Positions 9,643-18,485 of a stretch of DNA of 64,000 nt are shown here, piece after piece (within the stretch, counting starts at the first letter, position 1; each line of letters opens with the position of its first letter). This DNA comes from Haloquadratum walsbyi J07HQW1 (lineage in GTDB: Archaea; Halobacteriota; Halobacteria; Halobacteriales; Haloferacaceae): contig KE356560.1 of NCBI GenBank assembly GCA_000415965.1, positions 1,959,069 to 2,023,068 of the forward strand, read 5' to 3'. The position numbers and the translations under genes are program-made. The notes under the pieces were generated by a model. It had not been told where the DNA came from. It worked only from the letters and a program-made list of their open reading frames with translations, and did no database searches.

Positions 9643-9730
9643 TGTGAACCTGCCTCGGGATCACATCCACATCCACATCCACATCACATTAACATCAAAG
9701 CCCCGAGGCAGTCGCCTTGTACCGCCCGTG
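9643..9730 (+). repeat. R2 dispersed palindromic repeat with CACATC microsatellite
   Basis: The inverted arms CCTCGGG (about 9653) and CCCGAGG (about 9701) flank a run of CACATC units, followed by CAGTCGCCTTGTACCGCC. This is the fullest R2 copy in the window. It has no coding potential and sits in the gap after the FAD oxidase gene. Confidence 0.55.
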
Positions 9731-9805
9731 CATGTCATTACTCACGCAGCTCAATCCGTGCGGGCTGACTCAGGGCTTTTGCAATCTTGCGGCGGGGTTC
9801 GTCTT

Positions 9806-9941
9806 TCTGTAACGGTGACGATAGTTATGAATGATGACATCGTGGCTCGTCTGTCTCTGCGAGACCGCACTCAGCAAAGTTGGAACGCCAGTTTTTCAGC
9901 TCTATTTCGAGTCGAAGAATTACAGCACCAACAGTTGATAC
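9806..9941 (+). repeat. R1 dispersed repeat (diverged copy)
   Basis: Matches the R1 consensus loosely: an ACGGTGACGATAGTTATG start, a middle with GAGACCGCACTCAG and TTGGAACGCC, and an end with GAATTACAGCACCAACAG. It lies immediately after an R2 copy. The 484-bp gap 9529-10012 holds these two repeats and no gene that I can see. Confidence 0.5.
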
Positions 9942-10012
9942 AACGGTGAAAAAAGACTGTGAGACTTGGACGTGACTCGAGACTAAATTCGATAACTTAG
10001 CGATATGACCGA

Positions 10013-11011
10013 TTAGAAGTCACCAAGCGTTGACTGGTTTGATTTTAATGCTTGTGTCTGATATCCGTACTTGCGAGTGAGCCGTGTCGCGAACGTTTCA
10101 GTAAATCCATGTTGGGTATACACACGCTCGGGATCGACAGTCGTGACGAGCTCAATGAGTTCATCATAATCGCAGTGATCTGAGAGTACAAACCCTTCAT
10201 CGACTCCACGCTGATAAATAAATGAATCATCAATCGCCCATCCAGAGAACCCGGCTGTGATTGCATCAGTCGCCTCAACAAGCGACTCAATCCACCCAAG
10301 ACGTGCTGTCTGCATTGGTAAGACAACTGCATCACCAGGCTGCAGCGTAACATCGTTCGTATATCGCTGCGAGTGAAAAGTAATATTTCGGTGTGACTCA
10401 ATGACCGTATTCAATTCTGCAATTGCATCCGTGATGAACACGCGTGAGCGCGCTGTCGATTCAAGTAATACTTGCAATTTCTGCGCTCGACCAAGTGCGT
10501 ATCCAAACAAGATGACGACATCATCCATTGTTTGAGCAAGCCACTCACGAATCCGGTGCTGTGTTTTTTCAGGTGCTGGAAAGCGATATGTTGGGTCACC
10601 ATATGTCGTTTCAAGAATTAACACATCTGCATCGACCGGGTCGAATCCATCAAGATAGAGTCGATCAGATAACCGACAATCACCGGTGTAAAGATACCGA
10701 CGATCGGTTTCAGGATCGGTGAGAAGAACCGCTCGTGACCCAGCGATATGACCAGCCGGGATGAGATCAACTGCTGGATGGGTGATTGTCTCTGGGTCAC
10801 ATTCTGACTGGCGAACAGATGCGAGTGCAGCGGTAAGCTCAGAGGCAACAATTTCACTCGCGGTATCAACCAGGTGATCACCGTGAGCATGACTCACAAC
10901 TGTTGTTACTTCCGTTGTGGACGTTCCTGCTGCGACTCCATCACAGACAATCCGTTCACCACTTGCGAATTCGATCTCAACGCCGTCACGAAGCTGAACA
11001 CCGGGAGCCAC
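10013..11011 (-). CDS. Metallo-beta-lactamase-fold nuclease with C-terminal PCNA-binding motif
   Basis: 332 residues. The metal-binding motif HAHGDH is at 41-46; later His/Asp ligands are seen in AGHIAGSR, YTGDCRLSD and LSDHCDYDEL. The overall pattern matches archaeal 'mRNA 3'-end processing factor'-like and SNM1/PSO2-type exonucleases of the beta-CASP neighbourhood. The last residues are QSTLGDF, fitting the PIP box (Q-x-x-L/I/M-x-x-F) that docks on the sliding clamp PCNA. The DNA ligase gene lies directly upstream on the same strand (95 bp gap), so a role in DNA repair or Okazaki processing is inferred rather than RNA processing. Annotation databases usually give only the fold. Confidence 0.8.
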   Translation of the reverse strand: MAPGVQLRDGVEIEFASGERIVCDGVAAGTSTTEVTTVVSHAHGDHLVDTASEIVASELTAALASVRQSECDPETITHPAVDLIPAGHIAGSRAVLLTDPETDRRYLYTGDCRLSDRLYLDGFDPVDADVLILETTYGDPTYRFPAPEKTQHRIREWLAQTMDDVVILFGYALGRAQKLQVLLESTARSRVFITDAIAELNTVIESHRNITFHSQRYTNDVTLQPGDAVVLPMQTARLGWIESLVEATDAITAGFSGWAIDDSFIYQRGVDEGFVLSDHCDYDELIELVTTVDPERVYTQHGFTETFATRLTRKYGYQTQALKSNQSTLGDF

Positions 11012-11105
11012 ATAGGAACTTCTGTGCCGCGTGTATCTATTGGTTTCTCTCCATTCTCAAAGACGCAATCATTCTTAGCTATCAGACAAGTTTTACTGAG
11101 CGGGA

Positions 11106-13010
11106 TCAATGTCTATCCGATTCTTCATCAACTGGTCTGTGATTCGTTTCGTTGCTTTGGCTCTCATCGGCTGATTGTTGTGCATACAATCGCTTCACAC
11201 GCTCAAGTGAATCCGCCTGCGATGGGTCACAATCATCTCGAATTTGCTTCAGTCGTGGAAACCGAAGTGCATATCCAGAGTCATATGTCGATGAAGTCTG
11301 TATTTCCTCATACGCAACTTCAAGAACCACAGCGGGTGTGAGTGTTGCTTCTCTTCCCTCAACACGTTCGATCAGTGGTTCAACACGGTCGGTAAATCTC
11401 TCAAGCTGTTCATCAGTGAATCCGGTGTGCATCCGACCAACCTCTGCGAGATTACCATCAGCAGTCCGGCATGCGAGATACGGTCGACCGAGGAAGTCGC
11501 TTTTCCGACCCTCACTCCACTTTGCCCGCGTGACAACCAGATCAAGTGGCTCCATGATTGGCTTTACCTTCCGTTGATACCCGACTCGGGATCCCGGTTG
11601 ATACGGCCGAGCCGGATTCTTGATCATGACACCCTCATGACCAGCAGCAAGTGCATCTTCATAGAATTCCGCTGCTGCTGTCTGTGTTGTTGCCCACGTA
11701 CACTGTGCCCGTCTGAGCGATGAGACAGATTGACCGCGATCTTGGTTATCACTTGGTGTCGTCATAGACGTCGAGGAAAATGAGTCAGTTCTTGACTCGG
11801 ATTTCGTGTTTGATGGAGTCTCGGTCTTCGGAGTGAGGATTCTGTTGAGGTGTTTCAACCGCATCTCAAGCGTATCCTCTAAGAGCGATTCATTCTCAAG
11901 GGCAAGTAGATCAAAAACATATGCTGTAACCGGAATCGACCTCGCGATAGCGGCGACATCATCGGTTCGTTGAATCCGCTGTGCGAGCGTCTGGAATGTG
12001 ACTGGGGTATCATCATTGCTTTGTGGGTCATATCCAACAAGTTCTGCCTCGACGATGTAATGTTCGGCATCAATGTGGGTGCGTGCTGCTGAGACGACAT
12101 CTGGGAACTGGTTTGTCACATCAGAGAGCCGTCGTGTATATACTCGGATGTCATCACCATCGCGGTGTATCTTCGCACGAATTCCATCGTATTTATACTC
12201 AATAAGGACTGCTCCTTGTGAGGACTCGACAGCATGATTGTTCTCACTGTGTGTTTGGTCTGCGGCAAGTTCAGCAACCGCAGTCTGAATATTCTCTGCT
12301 TGCTTTGCAAGCATTGGTTTAATTGGACGAAACAACTCAAGATCAATATCATCCAATCCGGGTCGCCCCTGCTCAGCAACACGCCGTGCAACAACAGCAA
12401 CATCATTGGTCAAATCAATCGCTCGTTGGACGGCATCCGCAGCATCATCAGACATGTCAAGAAACGCTCTTGCAAGCGCGTTACGGACGATTCCTTCACC
12501 AACACCAAGTCGCATTGCTCCTGTCACTGTTCGGACAATGTATCGAGCAGCGAGTGGTGATGCGTCGGAGATAAGCCCAGCAATCTCATCTCTTTGTTTT
12601 TGTTGGCTCCCTGATCCTTTATACCCAGCAACATCACGGAGTGTTTCATACACACGGGTGACTGTCAACGGCGTTGCAGTGAGTGTCTGCTGTACACGGT
12701 CATCAACAGCATATGCAGCAGCATCACCAAGATCACCCTCCTCTCGCCACCATGTCTCAATCTGCTCGCTGTCGACACCGGTTGCCTTACTAATCGCGGT
12801 TACAGCACCAGCGGTTGAGACACCAATTTCTGCTGCTTCCCACCGAGCGAATACGCGACCTCGGACAAGCCGAACAGCAAGTGGGAGTAATGATGTCTCA
12901 TTATGATGATAGATATCTGAGAAACAATTAGCCAGGAGTGTCTCTTTTTCAGTCGTCGCTGATGTTGCAGCAACATCAGTATAGACCTCAGCGAGTTCAC
13001 GATACTGCAC
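11106..13010 (-). CDS. lig: ATP-dependent DNA ligase
   Basis: 634 residues, longer than the roughly 550-590 typical of haloarchaea. The N-terminal alpha-helical DNA-binding domain is followed by the adenylation motif [12 protein letters not shown] with the nucleophilic Lys near residue 272, then [42 protein letters not shown] and the OB-fold motif YQRKVKP. It seals nicks in replication and repair using ATP. An insertion of about 50 Ser/Thr/Asp-rich residues (around 387-435) sits inside the adenylation domain just before the AGHEGVMIK motif, and the C-terminus has a polar tail; both look like low-complexity expansions. Followed on the same strand by the PIP-box nuclease. Confidence 0.95.
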   Translation of the reverse strand: MQYRELAEVYTDVAATSATTEKETLLANCFSDIYHHNETSLLPLAVRLVRGRVFARWEAAEIGVSTAGAVTAISKATGVDSEQIETWWREEGDLGDAAAYAVDDRVQQTLTATPLTVTRVYETLRDVAGYKGSGSQQKQRDEIAGLISDASPLAARYIVRTVTGAMRLGVGEGIVRNALARAFLDMSDDAADAVQRAIDLTNDVAVVARRVAEQGRPGLDDIDLELFRPIKPMLAKQAENIQTAVAELAADQTHSENNHAVESSQGAVLIEYKYDGIRAKIHRDGDDIRVYTRRLSDVTNQFPDVVSAARTHIDAEHYIVEAELVGYDPQSNDDTPVTFQTLAQRIQRTDDVAAIARSIPVTAYVFDLLALENESLLEDTLEMRLKHLNRILTPKTETPSNTKSESRTDSFSSTSMTTPSDNQDRGQSVSSLRRAQCTWATTQTAAAEFYEDALAAGHEGVMIKNPARPYQPGSRVGYQRKVKPIMEPLDLVVTRAKWSEGRKSDFLGRPYLACRTADGNLAEVGRMHTGFTDEQLERFTDRVEPLIERVEGREATLTPAVVLEVAYEEIQTSSTYDSGYALRFPRLKQIRDDCDPSQADSLERVKRLYAQQSADESQSNETNHRPVDEESDRH

Positions 13011-13100
13011 AGTTTCTTTTCATATCAATAAGATGACGATAATGTCGATCTGCTATCTCTTCAGCTTGAATGCCGGGTCCCGACTTCGATCCCGGATTGA

Positions 13101-13526
13101 TTATTCCCGAAGAACGCGGTCCGTGAGCCAACAATCTGGTTCTGGGATAGTTTCTCCATCAGGTGCGGATTCATACTTTGACACGCCGAAGCGATACGTG
13201 ACGGTCTGCCCATCTTCTCCGGTGAGTGTGACTCGTTGTTGTGCGCTGTCACCATCACGCTCAAGTGGTCCTGTAACTGCTTCATCGTGATCAATCATCG
13301 GTGCATAACGTTGGTTTTGAACCATCTGTCGGAATTGATCGAACGGTCCGGTTGCGCGACGATTTGCCGGCGACGCGAAATTATACGCCGTTTTGATACC
13401 AGCGTCTGGGACCGGTGAATCATTATCTGCAAATGCCGATAATTGAATTGCAATGACCTCTTCGGCATCATACGTTGATTCTGGGACCGCAACTGTCGTG
13501 ATTGGATAGGTGTGTTCTGTTGTCAT
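13101..13526 (-). CDS. DUF4864-like protein
   Basis: 141 residues. The pattern of an early helix with IQLSAFADNDSP, then AYNFASPANRRATGPFDQF, FRQMVQNQRYAPM and a C-terminal beta-rich half (QQRVTLTGEDGQTVTYRFG) matches DUF4864, a cystatin-like fold of unknown function. No signal peptide or membrane segment. It lies between lig and the rhomboid gene on the same strand, about 90 bp from each, so weak co-transcription is possible. Confidence 0.65.
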   Translation of the reverse strand: MTTEHTYPITTVAVPESTYDAEEVIAIQLSAFADNDSPVPDAGIKTAYNFASPANRRATGPFDQFRQMVQNQRYAPMIDHDEAVTGPLERDGDSAQQRVTLTGEDGQTVTYRFGVSKYESAPDGETIPEPDCWLTDRVLRE

Positions 13527-13613
13527 ATGTTTAATCGGTAATTATGTATGTCTGTCTCTACTTCGTTGGTTCAGATGTATTCACTGTCTGTGATCTGATG
13601 ATTATACTGCATG

Positions 13614-14291
13614 TCAGGCGGGGGTTGCTGATGAGTCATTTATCCCGAGTAGTCGCATGCGACCAGCAATTAGTCCGATTGCAAGTCCAGCAGCATGCCC
13701 AACGAGTGCAGTTCCCGGACCACTCAGGAGAATAGCCATGACAGCAGCAACAATAATGAGCACTGCAGTCACAGCCCAGGAGACATCTGTCAATTGGTCG
13801 AGTGTGTCGATGAGCGTATCCGCAATTGCATTGCTTGTGATAAGATATCCAAAGAGCGCAAACACCGCTCCAGAAGCACCAAGCACAGCTCGCGGGCTAA
13901 ACGCAAGCAGGCTTCCAAGTGTGATCTCTGCAACGCCGGCAAGCGCACCAGTAAGGATGAAGAATGTATGAAACCGAAGCCGTGTCGTTGTTCGTTCGAC
14001 GAGTGCGCCAAAGAGAATCAACCCAATAAGATTACTAATGAGGTGACCAACGCTGCCATGAGCGTATGTACTCGTGATGAGCGTCCATGGCTCGATAACG
14101 ACAATCGGACTTAATGCGAATAATCCGACAAGACCAATCGCAGACAATGGGTACTGTATGAGGAAGAATCCACAGAGGAGTACAACTGTTTCAGCGGTCG
14201 GACTCCGTCCACCGCGGACTGTGGTCCGTGGAAGGATTGTATCACCGTTCTTCCCGGATAAGTGTGGCTGCCGCGGTTGTTGATTGCCCAT
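13614..14291 (-). CDS. Rhomboid family intramembrane serine protease
   Basis: 225 residues with about six hydrophobic segments. The catalytic Ser is in GASGAVFALFGY and the catalytic His in GHAAGLAIGLIAG; the upstream HGSVGHLISN segment is also typical. It cleaves transmembrane helices of substrate proteins within the cell membrane. A basic, soluble N-terminal stretch of about 30 residues precedes the first helix. Substrates are unknown. The neighbouring genes on the same strand (DUF4864 protein, small membrane protein) give no clear clue. Confidence 0.9.
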   Translation of the reverse strand: MGNQQPRQPHLSGKNGDTILPRTTVRGGRSPTAETVVLLCGFFLIQYPLSAIGLVGLFALSPIVVIEPWTLITSTYAHGSVGHLISNLIGLILFGALVERTTTRLRFHTFFILTGALAGVAEITLGSLLAFSPRAVLGASGAVFALFGYLITSNAIADTLIDTLDQLTDVSWAVTAVLIIVAAVMAILLSGPGTALVGHAAGLAIGLIAGRMRLLGINDSSATPA

Positions 14292-14405
14292 GTAAATTAT
14301 ACGTTGCTCACACTGAAAAACACTCGTATAGATATCGAATTTCCCGGACTCACAAGTGGCTGAGTCGTTGTTTTTTCGGACTGACCCATCACGCCTCGTT
14401 CACGA

Positions 14406-14696
14406 TCAATCTACTCGACGAGCAGCGATTCGGGACGCAGCAGCACCAGCGATAATAATAAGAATCATCAATCCACCAAGTGATGCCATCTGAGGAATAT
14501 TCCCATTTTGGTATGCTATCCACAAAAACGGTGTGACAGCAGCAGCCGTTAAGAGATGAATTCCTCCGACGAGTTGCGTGAGTGAGAAAGGACCCGGAAG
14601 TGGCTTCTCATCACGTCCCGATGTGGTGGAGCTGAGATCCGAATCAAGATCTGGGTCAAGGTACTCTTCGATATCTTCACTTTGTTCGTCTGGCAT
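14406..14696 (-). CDS. Small two-helix membrane protein
   Basis: About 96 residues from the ATG at 14696 (MPDEQSEDIEEYLD); an ATG three codons earlier is possible. The N-terminal 45 residues are very acidic and soluble. Two hydrophobic segments follow (VGGIHLLTAAAVTPFLWIAY and LGGLMILIIIAGAAAS), and the C-terminus is basic (RIAARRVD), suggesting a hairpin with both ends in the cytoplasm. No family recognised. Upstream of the rhomboid gene on the same strand. Confidence 0.65.
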   Translation of the reverse strand: MPDEQSEDIEEYLDPDLDSDLSSTTSGRDEKPLPGPFSLTQLVGGIHLLTAAAVTPFLWIAYQNGNIPQMASLGGLMILIIIAGAAASRIAARRVD

Positions 14697-14808
14697 ACAG
14701 TACAATTACATCCGCATCCGTGAGTAGTTTATCCTGCGACGAGCAGCATCATCGACTAATATCGGTGAGACCATACAGATTGAAGTTTATTCCCGACGAC
14801 TGTTCCAT

Positions 14809-15597
14809 ATGGCAGGGCCGTCTCCGGCCGAGTTGCAACGTGCAGTCGATCAATTTCCAGCACCACCTGATACTGAACAGTTTGCTGAGGCAGACGCACT
14901 TCTTAATGGGACATACAGTGCAATAGCTGACTCGTGGTACGAGACACTGCAGGAATACACTGAGGCGTATGAAGCAGGGACGTGTCTTCGAGAAAATGTG
15001 CTTGAGCATATTGAGTCAATCCCTTCGTTTCATCTTTCTGATGGTGCAGCACCGCTTCGAGAGCGCAAAGAACGGCTCATTCACGCCGCAGAGAAAACCG
15101 AGGCGGTGACTGCGGTGAGTCAGTGGTACCATCAAGTTCGATCACTGCTCGAAGATACCCCTCACGAATTAACACTGTTTGAGCGCGCACTCCACGATTT
15201 TGGATATGCCCTTGCTCATGTGCTTTTTCTCGGAGCCCGGACGCCAGAGGCGATTGCACGTCGACTTCGGGTTGCATATCAAGTCGTTGGCGTCCGTATC
15301 GATGAGACAGCGCGTGATGGAGAAGCCGAGCGTACCCGGTTTACCTGTCCATATCGAGATATCGGAGCCGAACAGTGTGGTGACCGCTGGGTATGTCATG
15401 AAAAACTTGATCGCGTTGATGATGGGTATGTAACATATCTCGGTGAACGTGGAATTGATTATCAACGTCCACGGGCATGCGATAACGCAACCCAGTGTCA
15501 TTCAACTGTTGCACAGAAGAGTCCAGAGCGAAAATGGCCACATATACCACCGACGACAGTCGCGAGTGCAATGGATATTGAGACATCATTATTGTGA
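14809..15597 (+). CDS. Haloarchaeal hypothetical protein with Cys-rich C-terminal half
   Basis: 262 residues from the ATG at 14809. The N-terminal half is helical. The C-terminal half holds a cluster FTCPYRDIGAEQCGDRWVC, then RACDNATQCH, giving at least five Cys that could bind an Fe-S cluster or zinc. No named family is recognised. The gene is divergent from the small membrane protein with about 110 bp between. Codon use is like the neighbours. A redox or metal-binding function is only suggested by the Cys pattern. Confidence 0.6.
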   Translation: MAGPSPAELQRAVDQFPAPPDTEQFAEADALLNGTYSAIADSWYETLQEYTEAYEAGTCLRENVLEHIESIPSFHLSDGAAPLRERKERLIHAAEKTEAVTAVSQWYHQVRSLLEDTPHELTLFERALHDFGYALAHVLFLGARTPEAIARRLRVAYQVVGVRIDETARDGEAERTRFTCPYRDIGAEQCGDRWVCHEKLDRVDDGYVTYLGERGIDYQRPRACDNATQCHSTVAQKSPERKWPHIPPTTVASAMDIETSLL

Positions 15598-15599
15598 TA

Positions 15600-15717
15600 A
15601 TAGTTGGTGGTAATATGACCAGTATTTCTATCCGAAATCACACTCAGCTCACCTGGAACGCCCCGTTGGGCGTCCCGCTTCGGAGACAGAAATCACAGTC
15701 CCAACAACGACAACTGT
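15600..15717 (+). repeat. R1 dispersed repeat
   Basis: A good copy of R1: starts AGTTGGTGGTAATATGACC, has TATCCGAAATCACACTCAG, then the core GGAACGCCCCGTTGGGCGTCC and ends GACAGAAATCACAGTCCCAACAAC. The rest of the gap 15598-15950 shows no gene. Confidence 0.65.
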
Positions 15718-15950
15718 TCCTGTTCAGAATGCATTCATCCCAACGGGATGCCTATTTGCTGGATTTAATCGCTCGTTCCGATTCGAAATCTCGACATACC
15801 TGCAGCAGTGATATCAGGACACCGATCAGACAGGAAGATCAGACGACAATCAGAGCAACTCACAGAAATGAGCAGATATGAGAGACCAACAATGTATCCT
15901 GAGTCGCTAGGTTCTTCAACAGTTGTATTCAGTGGAGATATCGTACCGGT

Positions 15951-16652
15951 GTGAGCGAACACAATACCTCGCGTCTTGAGCGTATCCGCGCGGATTATGG
16001 TACATGGGCACCCGTCTATGACTGGTTCGCACGGACAACAGCATCTATCGGTGGGATTCGAACAGCCTGTGTTGAGCAGCTTAATCTCGAACCTGGAGCA
16101 ACAGTTGTTGAGTTTGGCTGTGGACCAGGGGTAAACTTTCCAGCACTTCGAGCAGCTGTCGGGGCAACCGGACGTGTTGTTGGTGTTGATGTAACGAAAC
16201 CGATGATTGACCGTGCCCGTTCACTCGTTGCCCGTCGCGAGTGGGACAATGTTGAGGTGATCTGTGCTGATGCAACAACCCCGCCGATTGACTCGGTCGA
16301 TGCTGTCGTTGCGACGTTTGTGACGTCATTATTTGAGAATCCACAGATGGTCGTCAGTGAGTGGTGTCACGCCGCTGAGACGGTTGTCATTGCGAACTTT
16401 GTCCCAGGCGAGAACGCGATTGCTAATGCCGGGCTCTGGGCATTCACACGATTGAATGCACGACTGTTCGATCTTGCGAGTGACGCCGATAACGCGCTTA
16501 CACAGTTGGCGACACGAACAGCAGCATCAAAACAAGCACTCACAGAACAGATGCAGTCTGTTGTGACGACACGGCATCTTTTTGGGACGATTGTTGTTCA
16601 CGCTGGACGAGAAAAAACTAAAAAAAGTGAACCCAGTGAAAACGCTGAGTGA
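15951..16652 (+). CDS. Class I SAM-dependent methyltransferase
   Basis: 233 residues from a GTG start. The SAM-binding glycine loop VVEFGCGPGVNF is at about residue 51, followed by the acidic ribose-binding residue in VVGVDVTKPMIDRA and ADATTPPIDSVDAV. Matches the Methyltransf_11/25 group (UbiE-like). The tail GREKTKKSEPSENAE is polar and unusually Lys-rich. The substrate is unknown; UbiE-like enzymes often modify quinones or lipids, but nothing here decides it. Confidence 0.8.
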   Translation: MSEHNTSRLERIRADYGTWAPVYDWFARTTASIGGIRTACVEQLNLEPGATVVEFGCGPGVNFPALRAAVGATGRVVGVDVTKPMIDRARSLVARREWDNVEVICADATTPPIDSVDAVVATFVTSLFENPQMVVSEWCHAAETVVIANFVPGENAIANAGLWAFTRLNARLFDLASDADNALTQLATRTAASKQALTEQMQSVVTTRHLFGTIVVHAGREKTKKSEPSENAE

Positions 16653-16729
16653 CGATAAGTCTGCATCGTCTCTGTTGCTCCTGAATCAAATGAAGGGGAT
16701 AACGAGGACTGCAACAATTGGAACGATTG

Positions 16730-16876
16730 CTAACTCGCTGGATTCCAGCGGATCCCACACTCATCACAGGTAACGCGAAACCGTTCTAATCGCCATTCAT
16801 CAATATCATTTTGATGCCCGTTTGGACACATGAGTTCTGTTTGTTCAGCTTGTCCGGTTGATTCGTTCACTATCAT
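16730..16876 (-). CDS. Small zinc-ribbon protein (48 aa)
   Basis: An ATG at 16876 opens a 48-residue frame ending in TAG. It contains MCPNGHQND and VTCDECGIRW, a Cys-x3-His plus Cys-x2-Cys pair that would bind one zinc. Haloarchaea encode many such micro-proteins of under 70 residues, usually regulatory or of unknown role. The AT-rich TATATATT just upstream of the start is a plausible promoter element. The ending EWRLERFRVTCDECGIRWNPAS resembles normal coding sequence, and the region is otherwise an unexplained 340-bp gap. Confidence 0.65.
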   Translation of the reverse strand: MIVNESTGQAEQTELMCPNGHQNDIDEWRLERFRVTCDECGIRWNPAS

Positions 16877-16992
16877 AAATATATATTATAGATACTACAG
16901 TATAATTGTTTCCCACATCAAATATATCAATTGTCATGAGACGATAGCGGCGGTCAAACGTATTGGGTATATTATCTGATCAGGTCACTCTC

Positions 16993-18030
16993 TCAGACAG
17001 TTTTTAACACTCCAGTGACCCCAGCTGATTCAGCGATAATCCAGAGAATAAAGAGTGTATATGCAACGCCAAGAACGTATGACTCACGCTGTGTGAGTGT
17101 GAGGTCAGTCCGCAAAACAGTAAAGAGCAAGACAGTCGCGAGTGTTAAGACGCCAAACATTGGTACAGCCGTCGCAAAATTGACCGGCACGGTCCCAACA
17201 ATCAACACACCAATCGGAATAACAACAAGGAGATCGAACGTATTCGATCCTAAGACATTCCCAAGGCTCGTTGTTCCATCGCCGCTTCGCGCTGCTCGAA
17301 CGCTTACAAGTGTATCAGGTAAGCTCGTCGCTGCGGCGATAATCGTCACACCAGCGAGGAACTCAGGAATTCCAATAATCGAGCCGAGCTCTTCAACAGC
17401 CCCGACCATCTGCTCAATCGCAATCAGAATCGCGACTAACCCAGCGATTAACCGCCCCCATTCCCGCCAAACAGCGATTGATTCCGTCGATGCATCCTGT
17501 GTATAATCGCTTACTTCCTGCCATTGAATGAATAAATATAATAAATAGACAAACAGCGGGATTACTGCGAGAGGGCGCGTAATCATCCCGACAAGCTCGC
17601 CACGATTTGGTGCTGGAAGATAGATAACCGCAAGTGCAAATGTCACGACAAGCGCTGAGACAGCGATCATATAGAATTGTGCTTCTTTGTACACAATATT
17701 TCGATTCGACTCAACGCCTCGCTGTGCGAATATGCCAGATAACGCAGGAATAACGAGAATATTGAATATCGCGGAGCCGACAATAGCGCCAATGCCCATA
17801 CTAAAAACACCTGCTTCAGCGGTGAATACAACGCTTGCAAACTCAGGAAAGCTTGACCCAATCGCAACAACAACCGAGCCCTGAACGACGGGTGGCAGCC
17901 CATAGTACGTTGAGAGACGCTCCGCTGCTCCCTCAAGCCATCCTGTCCCAATCCACACAAGTCCAGTTGCTATCAAAATAACGATGATAAACACAGACGG
18001 TATCTGTGGCACCACGCCTCCAAGAACCAT
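16993..18030 (-). CDS. Sodium/calcium exchanger family (CaCA) transporter
   Basis: 345 residues, about ten membrane segments in two inverted halves. The alpha-repeats are visible as AIGSSFPEFASVV with VGSAIFNILVIP in the first half and AAATSLPDTLVSVRAA with LGSNTFDLLVVIP in the second. These form the cation-binding core; the protein would exchange Ca2+ (or K+) for Na+ across the cell membrane, as in YrbG-like proteins. A hydrophilic loop (DYTQDASTESIAVWREW) separates the halves. Monocistronic. Confidence 0.9.
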   Translation of the reverse strand: MVLGGVVPQIPSVFIIVILIATGLVWIGTGWLEGAAERLSTYYGLPPVVQGSVVVAIGSSFPEFASVVFTAEAGVFSMGIGAIVGSAIFNILVIPALSGIFAQRGVESNRNIVYKEAQFYMIAVSALVVTFALAVIYLPAPNRGELVGMITRPLAVIPLFVYLLYLFIQWQEVSDYTQDASTESIAVWREWGRLIAGLVAILIAIEQMVGAVEELGSIIGIPEFLAGVTIIAAATSLPDTLVSVRAARSGDGTTSLGNVLGSNTFDLLVVIPIGVLIVGTVPVNFATAVPMFGVLTLATVLLFTVLRTDLTLTQRESYVLGVAYTLFILWIIAESAGVTGVLKTV

Positions 18031-18087
18031 TATCAGACATCATGAGGACCTTCCTTCTGAATCTCTCGATTATATTATACGCGTGAG

Positions 18088-18120
18088 ACGCCTCGGGGAT
18101 CACATCGACACCCACATTCA
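18088..18120 (+). repeat. R2 repeat fragment
   Basis: GAGACGCCTCGGGGATCAC followed by ATCGACACCCACATTC matches the left half of R2 (compare 9650 and 37965). The matching CCCCGAGG arm is missing. Confidence 0.4.
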
Positions 18121-18218
18121 AGAGTTGAAGCAATCGGTCTGAGCCTGCCTGTAGATGGATCAACTGATGATAAATATCCAATTGCGTAAGTTAACACTCG
18201 GTCTCGGCGTCGGCGTCA

Positions 18219-18406
18219 GCGTCGGTGGCACGCTGATCACTGTTTCTTTCCGAAGTCATACTTATTTGCACATTCGGCTTTGGATAACAGTCGGCGGTAA
18301 TATGATCACTGTGTATATCCGAACACTCAGACTCAGACTCAGTTCAGCCGGAACGCCCCGTTGGGCGTCCCGTTTCGGAGACAGGAATTACGGTACCACC
18401 GACTGA
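18219..18406 (+). repeat. R1 dispersed repeat, full copy preceded by a partial copy
   Basis: A partial R1 head (GTCGGTGGCACGCTGATCAC, 18221 on) is followed from about 18289 by a full copy with GTCGGCGGTAATATGATCAC, the variable ACTCAGACTCAGACTCAG tract, GGAACGCCCCGTTGGGCGTC and a final ACCACCGACTGA. The gap 18031-18485 holds only this and an R2 fragment; no gene seen. Confidence 0.6.
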
Positions 18407-18485
18407 AAACGAATCTCACAGTACAAATAACCGTTACTCACTCGTCATACAATAACTGATATGTGTGCGGTGATAGAGTATCTAT

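Noticed and set aside
15600-15881. Real small protein within the R1 copy (TWNAPLGVP type)
   Set aside because: Frame is not kept among copies (stops and shifts at 18.3, 28.0 and 39.3 kb), so it is treated as a repeat.
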